From Pogona vitticeps (lineage: Eukaryota > Chordata > Lepidosauria > Squamata > Agamidae): DNA of 64,000 bases. The translations under genes and the position numbers were made by a program. This document shows positions 45,861 to 57,403 of the stretch, piece by piece. Below the pieces are notes generated by a model. That model made no database searches, was not told the origin of the DNA, and saw only the letters and a list, made by a program, of their open reading frames with translations. Positions within the stretch are counted from its first letter, which is position 1, and the number at the start of each line of letters is the position of its first letter. The stretch lies in the NCBI RefSeq assembly GCF_051106095.1, contig NC_135786.1:140682501-140746500 (forward strand). Direction: 5' to 3'.

Positions 45861-45914
45861 TTAAAGTACAGTAGTGTTCCAGAGCATCTTGTTAGCTCTG
45901 GAACACTACTTTAA
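45861..45914. repeat. Near-perfect hairpin in a DAP intron
   Basis: Left arm 45861-45885, loop 45886-45894 (ATCTTGTTA), right arm 45895-45914. The inner 13 bp AGTGTTCCAGAGC pair perfectly with GCTCTGGAACACT, and with a small bulge the pairing extends to TTAAAGT on both sides. Confidence 0.8.
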
Positions 45915-48900
45915 AAGAGAGAGTGTGCAAATTTTCATAAAAGCAAAAGGACAGTTCTGAACATCACAAAGATGCATATAGTCCACCATTTTCTATGCAA
46001 CAGTGGCCAACCGTGCCTAGAACCTACAAGCACTGCATGCTGTCTGGGCATTCACAAGGTGGGCAGGAAGCACAGTTGCAGGACCCACTCATGCTGTGTG
46101 ACTAGAATTCCAGGACCAGCCAAATGCGAGCCCGGTGCAAAATGCATACACTTAAAATGAAGAAATGCTGAGCCCAGGAATTTCTTATGAGTACTGGAAC
46201 TGAAGCAACCTTAATAGTCCAGCTTCATAGGTTATACTCATAGCCCTAAAAACGAACTGTAAGCTCCTTAACATACTTCTTGAAAAAGCAGCAACATAAC
46301 TTGTATTTCCCTTCTTTTCAGGAAAGTACTGTAATACACTCATTTTTAATTTTACAGATAAATCAACTACTCTCTTTTTTCACCAAATAACACATGTTAA
46401 AATAACCATGTTTGCCCCCCCCCCATTCCTTCACCCCTCATCTCCTTTGCCCAAGGATGGGGATGTATTGAAAACTTCTTATTTCCTCTTTTAGGGCTTT
46501 GGCAAATTTGCTTGCTTTTATTTGGTAAGAGTTGATCTTCCAAATGTCACAGCTTTGAAAATGCCTCCTCTAGGATCCCCAACAGTGGAGCACCCCTTAG
46601 ACTGGTTGGTCCTCTGAGGAAGGGCTCCAGCCAGTTTGCCATCTAGTAACCTAACTTCCCAAGGGTCAACAACTGAGCAGTAAACACAAGGAAAATAACA
46701 TTTTATTAGTCTTTAAAAGAAACACTACAACATAAAAATCAAAGAACCCTTCCTTCGACATTTCTACGGAGTATGCTTGATTCACAATCTTTCTGAATTT
46801 GTGCTAAGTACCTGATGCCAATGAAAGGAAATAAGAGAAGACACATGAATATACATGAAAGGAAAGGAAGAAAAATGAATAGCAAACAATCTGTTAATAA
46901 AACATGAAATCTAGTTTTCATACACTATTTGCTTGCCATGACATTTTCTGAAAGGCTTCATAATGACGAATCTGAATTTGAATGATTTCCCCACATTTTT
47001 CCCCCACGACCTTTCAGTTTGCACTGTTCTCCACCGAACCATGAAATCTGAACACAGCATTTTCAGAAAATCACTTATTCCCATTAGATTTATCTACCAC
47101 TACCACGCAGGACCACAATGCTTTACAAGAATGCTTCTTGCATTAGACATAATGCTCATCTGAACTTCTTCTCTTTCCGTCTCTCTCTGCCGAGATAAGT
47201 TGTAAGATATTCACAGGAGAAGTGTTTCATTCCAATGGCCATCCACGTGAAAATAAAGCAATAAAGTCCCAAATTGCAAACAATTCTGACCTGGATATAA
47301 GCAAGCATGCTGATTCAAGTACCAGCTAACTGCCAATCAATTGCAGTTTTTTTGTATGTGTGGGAAGCTGGTTAGAGGTCAAATCAGCTCTTTGGACATA
47401 AAATCAACTGAGACAGTCAGAATATCACACCACATTCTTTTTGTAAAACAAAAGTATAAGGTCTGAAAGATTACAGTGAACACCAATTCCTATTTTTGAG
47501 GATAATGTATCACTATTATATGCAAGTACAGATGAACAGGGATGGACACTTGTATTTTTCTCTCAAGATACAACCAGACCATTAAACAGATATAATCTCA
47601 TCCCTGCTGGCAAGTAAACACACAAAAATGTCTCTATCCAACCAGGCTACCTGGAATAGAATTTCTTTTAAAAAGCCCATTCAAGATGTCAGTATGTACA
47701 TGACTTAACGTTGAGCATCAGAGTATCCAATTATGACTGAGGTTACACAGACCAAATCCCCACTCAGATGTGGTTTACAAGTTGACCTTGGGCCAGGCAT
47801 TCTCTTTCTGCTTAGCTTGCCTCACAGGGCTGTAGTGATGATAAGAAATTGTGTGTTTATGTGTGTCATGAATCACACACTTCCACCTTTGGAGAAAGAC
47901 AGGATAAAGATAAATTAATGTTAAATAAAAATATGGGTCACTGGGTACATCATTGATTCTGTAGATTGTTTGCAAGGCTAAGAAAATAAATCTTTGATAA
48001 CCTAATACATAATATATGTTTTAAATAGTTTTAACTCCCAAATATTAGAGCCAGTTAAGAGCAATTATTAGGATTCTTAAGATGATTTACTGGAAAAAGT
48101 ATGAAACAGAGGGATAAAGGAACTTATGTCCCTACAGATCTGTTTTGAGAAAGAAGACCAGTTGAAAGAATCAAGCACAGCAAATCCAGAACTATCAGAC
48201 TCTCTAGCAGTCACAGTGGCTGATGTTATTCATCTCTGTTTCTTGAACAGGCTCTGTGGTCACTAGGACCCAGTCACAAACTATCAGATGTTGTATTTAG
48301 TAAGAACAGCTTCTGATCTTAGTGTATTTGCAGTATGCTAGCTTCTACAGCCCTGTCTGTCACCAACAGTAGCTAAAAATAGAAAGGGACAGGGAAATTC
48401 TGACAGCAGCATCTCTTTCACCTTCTCCAAATCTCCAGGAAAGTAGAGAGATGAGGAAAGAGGGGTTTTCACTTTTTCAAGTGCTTTGCATTCTGCTGAT
48501 GTTTCAGGCGAAGTGTAACCTACATTTCTAGTATTTTATAAACTGTAATGGTTGCTTTAAAGGATATATTTAATCTGATAAAAAACAGTTTGACAGATGT
48601 TACTTTGAAAACATACTTTTTTCTCTGGTGTGTGCGTGTGTGCAGATCTATAGATATTTAAAGCAACCTATGGAATGTTTGCTTTTAACAAATGCATTCA
48701 GGAAACATAAGGGGAGTTCTTTTTTAAATTTTATTTCTCAAAACGTCTCATAAATAAAACCTAAAATTTCTGAGTGTATCCTCCTCTATTTTAAAATAGC
48801 TTTCCTTTTCATATAGAAATAAACCCAACATCTGCTTATGTTGAAACTATTCAGAGCCCTTACACATGTCTCACATGTTCTGAGACTAAGAAATGCACCT

Positions 48901-49174
48901 GCTGAATAGCAATGTATTCAAGTGGTTCATTTATTCTTAATCCCATAAAATGGAATTCTAATATTTCATAATACTAATGCTTAAACAAGACGTTTATTGA
49001 CATTGCAAAGAAATAACACAGCCTTCTGCTCAGCTAAGCAGTGAAGTATGATGAATACTAAAACGACTTCATCCTCAAACTCTTATTACGACTTGGGGTC
49101 TTTGTTCCTGAAGTAGTATTTCTGTTATATATTAATGTTATATTTAGATAAAATAGTATATGAATAATAATTAG
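45915..49174 (-). other. DAP intron, repeat-poor stretch
   Basis: About 3.3 kb in which I recognise no mobile element or gene. The open frames here are short and without domains. Confidence 0.45.
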
Positions 49175-49264
49175 TCTAGCCCCTGTCAAGGAGGCACAGT
49201 GGGGAATTGATCCCAGCATCTGACTCTGCAGCTAGATACTTAAACCACAAAGCTATCTAGCGGC
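49175..49264 (-). mobile_element. tRNA-derived SINE head fragment
   Basis: On the minus strand: GCCGCTAGATAGCTTTGTGG, then TGCTGGGATCAATTCCCCAC with a B-box. Same head type as the SINE at 28041; the tail is missing. Confidence 0.65.
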
Positions 49265-49961
49265 TCTATGGAGCACTTTAGTCTATTCAAAGCACTTTAC
49301 ATATTTTACCATGATATCTTTCTCAGAACATTATATGGCTGGTTTGCATTATGCACTTTTATATACTCTCCATATGCACCATTGTCATCCAAATCTGAAA
49401 ACATACAGAACACTTGGTTGAAATTCTAGTGTAATCATGAAGAAATCATTCTTGCAGCCTTAAGCTATTCTCAACTGGAGATTGGATGATAGGAGTGGCG
49501 TGCAGTACTCTTTCAGGAATAGTACTTTGTATTTATTATGATATTTCCAGGTCAAACAAATATAAAATCACAGATTGATCATCACTATGTACTTTGATTA
49601 GAATTGAGATAAAAATCAATTGATTACTTATTATTAACCATGTGTTATGCAATAATAAATATTGTCCCAAGCAGAGAGTGCTGTTGCACAGACCATGACA
49701 GCAAATACAGCAGGAAGGCCCTCCACCCCTGGCTTTACATTAATGCTTTAAGTACATACCTGTCAATTGACAGAGGTTTTATTTTGCTTGTTTGCTTAAC
49801 TGGTTCAATCTACGTGCAGCTTTTTGAGAGAAAGTGCCTTTGAACTCTATGGCCTTACTTAGGATTACTTACTGTGGGCAGCATTTTAAGACTAATTTTG
49901 GTGGCACTTTAAAGACAGAATTGCTTGTCTGAGGACATTATTATGAACACGGCAAGCTCCC

Positions 49962-50128
49962 TTTAGGTAGTCAGACTATTGGTCCATCCAGCCCTGTATT
50001 GTCAGCAGTGATTCACATCAGCTCTCCAGATTTTTAGGCAAGATGTTCCATCCTTCCATGAAGATCTTGGAGGCTGACTCTGGTACTTTTGATATAGGAA
50101 GGCATGTGCTCTGTTACTGTTTCATTTA
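49962..50128 (-). mobile_element. Second tRNA-derived SINE type, minus strand
   Basis: Plus-strand landmarks GGTAGTCAGACTATTGGTCC, ATCAGCTCTCCAGATTTTTA, AGATCTTGGAGGCTGACTC and GGCATGTGCTCTGTTAC are the reverse of a squamate SINE whose head resembles a tRNA with GTAGCTCAGTGG. Its 3' end recurs on the + strand near 63472. Confidence 0.6.
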
Positions 50129-51495
50129 AAGTATATTAAAACTAAGAAAAAGTCCCACAAAGAACAGGCAAGGACCCAACATGAAAACAGGAGATCTATG
50201 CATGTATAGTTAGGTTTGGAACTAACCAGAACATTGCTGTTAGATTCAACTTAGATCAAACAGATGCAAACTTTTGCGCTGTGAAAGTGCATTTAGATGA
50301 GGGAGAAACTCTATCAGACATTACAACTCAATAGTTCTCTAGCTCCTGTCTATCTGAATGTAGTGGAGATCTGGAGATGCCATTCTAGGAGGACATAGAT
50401 GGGAATATCTTCTTTTAATTCAGAGGGACAAGGCAAATAGTTAATGTACATCTTAACCACTACTTAATTCACATTTAAATTAATTTACTTGGGAAATATC
50501 TAACTACTTCTGTATTCATACCTCAATGGCAACCAGGTGCTGACTCAGAGCAAATCATTAAGTGCAATATAAATGAACAAATCAATAAAATCCTAAGATA
50601 AACCTGGTACATTTTCTGTTACATTCAACAGCCCAGAACTCTGAACTAAGTTTGGAAAATAGATTTTCCTGGGTAAACCCAATAAAACCTCTAACTGGTG
50701 TTTTATGTAACAGCAGGCAAGTCTTAATCCTATAAAGTCTCGGCATATCTGTATCAAGGGGTTTATCTTCTTTCCCACTTCAACCTTTTCCTTTTTTATT
50801 TCCAGTAATTCTCTTCAATTCGATTTTTCTCATAAGTTGCAACTGTTTTGAAATACTGTGCCATTATTTGATAATAATGTGCTTCTCACAGTGCTAATAC
50901 TTTGCTAGAACACTGACACAATATCAGAATTCTGAAACGCGAGGAGGTGTTTGCCTGGTAACCTAAGCTATGCTGTTACTTTTCAAAATTTTCCACAGGA
51001 TGGCACTGACGAGCCTCCAAGGTTTGCAAAGCTGTATATGACAAACTAATATAAGACACTCCACTCATTTTTAATATTTTATAAGAACACACACAAAGAG
51101 ACAAATATTGCCCCAGTACAGATAGACACACATACTTTTCTGCATACATAACACATACCTACTGTAACTGAAGGAGCTCCGGTAGACACACATTGAGGCC
51201 CCTTCTCTTATACAGTATTCACAATTTTGAAGTTAGATTATGAGCATTGAGTGATTGTCAGGACTGATCAGGGATAAAAACATAGGTCATCATGATGTAG
51301 ACCCTGCAGTGCTCCACCAAATATTGTATATTCAAACAAATAAAAGCATATTGATATGTAGAAATCCTTTAGGCTTTTCTAATTAAAACTGTTTAAAAAT
51401 TAATTTTTTAAAAACTCATACCAACAAGTTCAGCTTCAAAAGTAAAAATTAAAAGGCTTCAAAATGCTTGGGGACCATCACAAAGACAGTGGTTA
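50129..51495 (-). other. DAP intron, no recognisable feature
   Basis: No repeat family or gene recognised. Confidence 0.4.
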
Positions 51496-51509
51496 CTGCT
51501 TTTGTTTTG

Positions 51510-51591
51510 GCTGTTGTGGGTTTTTCGGGCTCTTTGGCTATGTTCTGAAGGTTGTTCTTCCTAACGTTTCGCCAGTCTCTGTGGCCGGCAT
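51510..51591 (-). mobile_element. Penelope-like 3' fragment with 14-bp target duplication
   Basis: On the minus strand: GATGCCGGCCACAGAGACTG, GGCGAAACGTTAGGAAGAAC and CCCGAAAAACCCACAAC. A perfect 14-bp direct repeat CTGCTTTTGTTTTG flanks it (51496-51509, 51592-51605). Severely truncated to 82 bp. Same unit as 13489 and 63015. Confidence 0.75.
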
Positions 51592-52335
51592 CTGCTTTTG
51601 TTTTGTTTTGCAATCATATGAAGTCATAAGTAAGAAAGACAGTAAACATATGCAGTCCACCGATTTGATGGTTGATTCCAGAGATCTTGCTTAAACTTCT
51701 CTATAGACAAATAACTTTCTAATTAATCAAAAGATAATTTAGTAGTAACAAAAGGTTTTCTTAGTTCCAATTCCCTATTGCATTGTATCCTATATGCTAG
51801 GGACTCTAAACCCAACTTCTTCATTTACTCCAGCAGATGCTAATATATGTGTCTTGTATGTGCATGTACATATAACAAATGCACTATTACATGAACCATC
51901 CTACCATGCCCACTGAACATATATCATTTTAAAGTTGTGAGTATTTGTCAGCTTCTTACAATTCCTATGCTTTTCCAATAAATTTCTGCTGAGGGGTAAA
52001 TAAACTGAGGGGTGAATAAACAGTCTATTTTGTACCATTTTATATAAGCAATAAGCTCAATAGTAACTAGACTCAGGGTGTCTAGCATACCAGTTTTGAG
52101 ACTTAGAAAATCTACCATATAGTTCTATTATATACTTACATTTTTAAAGTGCAAGTGGTTAACATAACTCCCTTGATTTAAAAAAACCACTAAAAATGAC
52201 TGGTTGTGACACCCTGAAGTCTGTATGAAGCAATTCCAAGGCGCAGCATAAGACTTTGATTTTCATCATATTTCACATTAAATTTGTTTTGTATCTGCTC
52301 TTTCTTCAAGTACTTCACATTTGCATTAAGGAAAA

Positions 52336-52430
52336 CTGTTGCTGCTACATGCTGTCAAGATGCTTCTAACTGATGGCAACCCCATGAGTTAGTGACCTCC
52401 AGAAGGTCTTGTCATCAACAATCCTGCTCA
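52336..52430 (-). mobile_element. SINE fragment, minus strand
   Basis: Contains TTGCTGCTACATGCTGTCAA and TGATGGCAACCCCATGAG, then GACCTCCAGAAGGTCTTGTC. Reverse of a reptile SINE end. Confidence 0.55.
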
Positions 52431-53158
52431 AGGAAAAAAACTTATTTTAAATTCAAAATAACTTTGTACTAAGTTTTTAAATTCTTATAATTAATTGAAT
52501 TTTTTGTTAAAGGAATTTGAATTATTGTAAAAAAAAAGACATGGGGAGGTGTGAGGGCTTCTCAGAAATCAAAAGAGGTGTGTAATGCAAGTAAAGCTGG
52601 AAACCACTGCACTATGGGAAATGGACAATAAAACTGAACCACAGTTCAGTTGTTAAGTGAATAATGTAGAGTCACTATCATGCATATTCTTTAAGATTTG
52701 TAGTGGATCATGAGCCAAGTTCTTAAAAGTCTGTTCTACTTGAATCAGTTTTTACCATGGCTTTCAAATGTTTAGTGTCTCATATTTTTCCATATTATAT
52801 TGCACTGGTGCTAACTGTGCTGCTTAACATTGTAAATCACATTAGAGTAGGCTCAATGAATCAATGGGGTTTTGGTGAGTTAACTACTCCATAAGTTTTA
52901 CTGATCAAAAGGGTCTACTCCAACTCTGAGCCAATGGAATTTATGGAAAACTTTACTCATCAAATCCCCATTAATTCAAACTGGCCTACTCTAATGCAAT
53001 TTACTATGTTAAGCAACATATTTTTGGCCAATGTGTTCTATTATATTGTACCCCATTTCTGGTGTTGGTCTGTGCAGAGTTCCCTGAAAAGCTTCAAACG
53101 TGTTGATGTTTACTGATAGCCTAGCTTGATATTTTTGCATAATCAATGTGCTCTACAC

Positions 53159-53519
53159 CAGGGGTCCCCAATCCCCAGTCCGTGGCATTGAGACAGTTCT
53201 CCCACCCCTCCCGCATGCACTCCCCCCGCAAGCCCCCCCGCATAGCCTGTTCACGCAGGCATGCGATCCCTGAGTGCCCTGCCCCTTTGTGCATCTGTGG
53301 GCACTGTGTGAGTGCCCCCACCCCTTCGTGCACACACGTGAGTGCCCTCACCCCTTCACATGAGTGCCCACACGTCCACGCCCCCGCCCCTTTGCGCAAG
53401 TGCCCATGCACCCATGCAAGCCCTTCATGCATGCACATGAGCATGGGGGTGCCTCGCCCCTGCACATGGACCCTGCCCCCCCAACCGGTCCACGGTTTCA
53501 AAAAAGTTGAGGACCACTG
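53159..53519. mobile_element. hAT element (CAGGGGTCCCC type), 361 bp
   Basis: Ends CAGGGGTCCCCAATCCCC and AAGTTGAGGACCACTG. A perfect 8-bp duplication CTCTACAC flanks it (53151-53158, 53520-53527). The inside consists of imperfect short repeats of GAGTGCCC..CACCCCTT type. The long open frames over it are by-products of this composition. Confidence 0.92.
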
Positions 53520-53527
53520 CTCTACAC

Positions 53528-54965
53528 CATTGCTTCATTTCCAGTTGTTACAGTGCTCAGGAATCCATACTGTTGCTGCTGTTATGCTTTATTCATAAAT
53601 GCATGCCTTTCATCTGACTGCTTCACACATGAATCACAACTGATTGTGTCAATGGACCACTAAAAAGCACTGTGTTTGAGGTGCCACTGGGTAATTTGGC
53701 AGTCCATATTATATGTTTACACTTCCAAAAGCCCATTCAAAAATACTGATCACCACCTGATGTTACAGAGAGCAGTGAAACACTGGTAGGTAGCCTGATG
53801 AACTGCCTCTGGATATCATATTCAGTTTTACATGTTTTCAGACACAGATGTAATATGGCTAGAACATCCTTCTTAAATATGCAGAAATAGCCCTTAAAGC
53901 AAAGCAAGTGCTCATGTGATTTAAGAACAACAAATATAAGAAATATAAGTTCAAGGAAATCAGGAAAACAAATACCCATCATGTCTATACTTAGTTATTC
54001 TACCTTTCAAACTTCCCTTTTTCAGCATTTCACAAAAGCAACAAAGTTGAGAAAAACTCCCCAAAATACCTGATAACTGAAGACGTGTTAGTGCCTTTTC
54101 ATGACACAGGTTACATAATTGCCCCAAAGTGTGTATATAAATAATACAAAAGCCTCAACAAATTCTCGTAAACTCAAGATTTCCCTTGTACATGGCAGAA
54201 AGAACAAAGTGCCTTCAAATAACCTGTAGAGTAAAATTAACCTGTAGAGTAAATACAGCAGGAGTGAGATAACAGGTGTTTTTGTTTTGTTTGTTTATTT
54301 TTAAACAATCGCATGTCCTAAAGACATGGCCTGCTTTAAAGAAAGTTAACAACCAGACTGTAATCTATTGCTGGCACAGAGGTTCTAAATCGACAGTAAG
54401 GGATGCTAACTTTTAAAACAGTAATTCATGTGTGCTAAACCGAAGAGTTGAGTTTACAAGGCATTTGTGAGGCACCATCTGAAAATATGGGTTATCTCTC
54501 CTTTGCAAGAGGGTTTATTTATGAGGCATGTTCACTTTCTTGATTTCAACTATATAGCTACTGGTAATACCTCTATTAATATTACACTACCTTTAGACAT
54601 CTCTGTGTTGTAAGTATTGAATTTTTCATCAACAAGCATTTGTTTTCCCATTGTACAACTCCCTTGCATTCTGAATGTGAACAATGCCAGCAGTTGCTCC
54701 TTTGTTTTCTAAAAAAACAAAACAAAAAGGAGGATAAAGGTTTTTCTTCATTTCTGGGATGAGGACTTATGAAGGCAGGAAGGGGCAATGTAACTCAGTC
54801 CAGGTGTTCGTATCAAATTAAAGGGAGTCCCATGGCCAGACCCAGTCATATATGTCTGTGCCCAAATCTTGACCTGAAAGTGTATTCTCCAGCTCAATGA
54901 CCTATTCTCTGAAGAAGTTGTGGCATTGAGTATTATAAAGAGATCTGTAGAGATCATGCTGTGTG
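53528..54965 (-). other. DAP intron, no recognisable feature
   Basis: No repeat family or gene recognised. Confidence 0.4.
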
Positions 54966-55443
54966 CAGGGCGGATTAAAACTGATGATTTTTTTAAAAGC
55001 CAAGTTGTGTTTTTTATATTTAAATTGGACTTTTTACAATTAAAATCAAAATTTCTATTTAAAATACATTATAGTTCAAAGGTTATTCAGCATGGAACAG
55101 TTATATAGCATGAAGCTGTATATTCATGCAATAGTTACATTAATAGAATTAATCCAAGTTATCCAAGCTGAGATAACATGCACTTTTTCACAATAAAAAT
55201 GTTTTTAAATGAACAAAGTCCAGGAAAAGAGCTTAGTAATCCCCCCGTTCTTCTGCAAATCTATGTACAACGAATACATTCACGTTTAAACAAATACAAG
55301 GATATGTATGTTATATATTGTTATTATTTTAGTTAAATAAAACAATTTAAGTAGTTCTCCAAATCTTACTGACTAGTGATTTAAAATCAACTTGTTTTAA
55401 ATCAATTTGAATCAAATCAACTTAAATCAAATCACCTTGCCCA
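54966..55443 (+). repeat. AT-rich nonautonomous DNA-element copy
   Basis: Opens with CAGGGCGGATTAAAACTGAT and closes with repeated AAATCAA words ending CACCTTGCCC. The middle has TTATAGTTCAAAGGTTATTC and TAGCATGAAGCTGTATATTC. The opening is the same as the inverted end at 14863. No coding capacity. Confidence 0.5.
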
Positions 55444-57005
55444 TGTGATTCAGATAAAAAGGACAATCAGGCTTTTAACACTTATACCAGGCTACAGAGC
55501 CAATCCTAATCATTTTGCTGTTTGCCAATTCCAAGGGCTGGTACTTGCACACTTAATGCCCTATTCAGACATTCAACTGTACTCATGCAGGTTGTATACA
55601 CTGTGGGGGATATGCACATGAGACCTACTCTGGGGAATACTGGAAACCATGATTCTGCCATGTCTCCACACCAGAACTGCTGTGTTTTGGTTGCAACAGA
55701 CGCAGAGGGGCATGCTCACAATTGGCTGGGATCATGAGCAGTGAACAATGTGAAATTGGGAAGACACCAACTTCACTAACTTGCACCATGTTACCTCCCT
55801 CCCTCTCTTTCTCTGTCACAGACCACAGCATCTGCAATATCTGTCACTTGACAAGGACTGAACAGGTTGCAACTTTTGGAATTCTTGCTGCATTTACTTT
55901 CATTTAAGATGCTGCCTAAGAAAGCAAACTGTAAATGTTGTGGAGACCTGTTCTGCCCTCATTTGTAATAATCTGAATTCTATTACATTTGCCTTAGTTA
56001 CTTATGACAAGGCCCCCTGAACATGCCAACAATCTATTCCGACATCTTGAAGAAATTAATCATATGCACTATGCCACGTCTTGAAAAATCCTGCTTCCAT
56101 TAAGCAGATGGAAGTGACCTGCTTGGGCATCCTTGTGTCCTAAGACCTATCCAGTCACTGTCAGTTACATTAAAAAAATGGAATAACTCATTTCTGAAAG
56201 AAAAGTGGAAAGGAGACAAATTACACTTTAGATATCATGCATTTCAGCTTCTTGGACACTGTCCTCTTTTTTCATACCAAGCACAATAAAACAAAACTGA
56301 GGTCTAACTATTCTGTTCTGAATTCTTTGGGAGTAGTATTTTACACTGTAGTAATGCTACATTCAATTTTTTAATCTTTTAGTTAGGGCAACAAAAATGT
56401 CATCATTAAGGGGGGAAATTGCATCATTTCCCTAGGCACAAGACCCTTTGTCTGAACTTTCCCCTCTCCCTACTTTTCTCCGAATCTCAAACCAAATACA
56501 ATCTACTGAGACTGTGTTTGCATACCAGCTGCTGTGGCTTAATACTGCATCTATGCTCAGTTATCCAAGATGACAACCATGCATACACAACTACAGTTGA
56601 AGCTAATATATATCTTAGGTATGTGATAAACATATGTTGCAGTAATCTAGCAGTATCTCCAAATGTTACATAATTATCTGGTTAATTTAAATAATGAAAG
56701 AAAAGAAATGAATGTTTATCTCTACACTGGAGACAAAATCCAGAAAGGGGACGGATACTAGGATCTTAATTTCATTCAACAAGGGGGAGAAATTAGAACC
56801 CTCTGCCAATTACAGAGATTATACGAGGATTATAGCATTGCTCACAAATATGTACTTTCAGCTCTTATTTCCAAATCGGCATGTCATTTGGCATTACATA
56901 AATGGCTCACAACAAGAATAATCTGCAGAGAGGCATTTGATGACCTGAACAGCTCCTCGCCAAAATGTCGTTGCTTTCATAGTAAATATGTCCAGTAAAA
57001 GCAAA
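55444..57005 (-). other. DAP intron, no recognisable feature
   Basis: No repeat family or gene recognised. Confidence 0.4.
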
Positions 57006-57007
57006 TA

Positions 57008-57401
57008 CAGTCGCGCTGCGCTGGACGATTACCCCGCTCTAAGTCGAATCCGCTTTACAAAACGGAATTTTTTTTTGCTGTGCGATGATCGGTTCCCTGC
57101 TTCAAGAACCGATTTTCGCTTTACGATGATCAGCAAACAGCTGATTGTCGGGTTTCAAAATGGCTGCCGGCTGAAGAAAATGGCCCCCTGCTGTTTTCTA
57201 GGATGGATTCCTCGCTTTACAGGCATCGAAAATGGCCGCTGTATGGAGGATCTTCGCTGGACGAGCAGGTATTCAGACCATTGGAACGCACTGAACGGTT
57301 TTCAATGCGTTTGAATTGGTTTTTTTATTTCATTTGAAGACGTTTTTGCTCTACAGCGATTTCACTGGAACGAATTAACGTTGTCAAGCGAGGCACCACT
57401 G
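57008..57401. mobile_element. Nonautonomous pogo/Tigger-like element, 394 bp
   Basis: Flanked by TA (57006-57007, 57402-57403). Its right end, reversed, begins CAGTGGTGCCTCGCTTGACA and goes on to ACGTTAATTCGTTCC, matching the left end of the element at 4043 nearly base for base; both also share ACGAAGATCCTCCAT-like and GCGAGGAATCC words. Same family, opposite orientation. No transposase. Confidence 0.88.
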
Positions 57402-57403
57402 TA

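Noticed and set aside
53121-53598. Long open frames rich in Cys, His and Pro
   Set aside because: They are translations of the short imperfect repeats in the hAT element at 53159-53519, not a zinc-binding protein.
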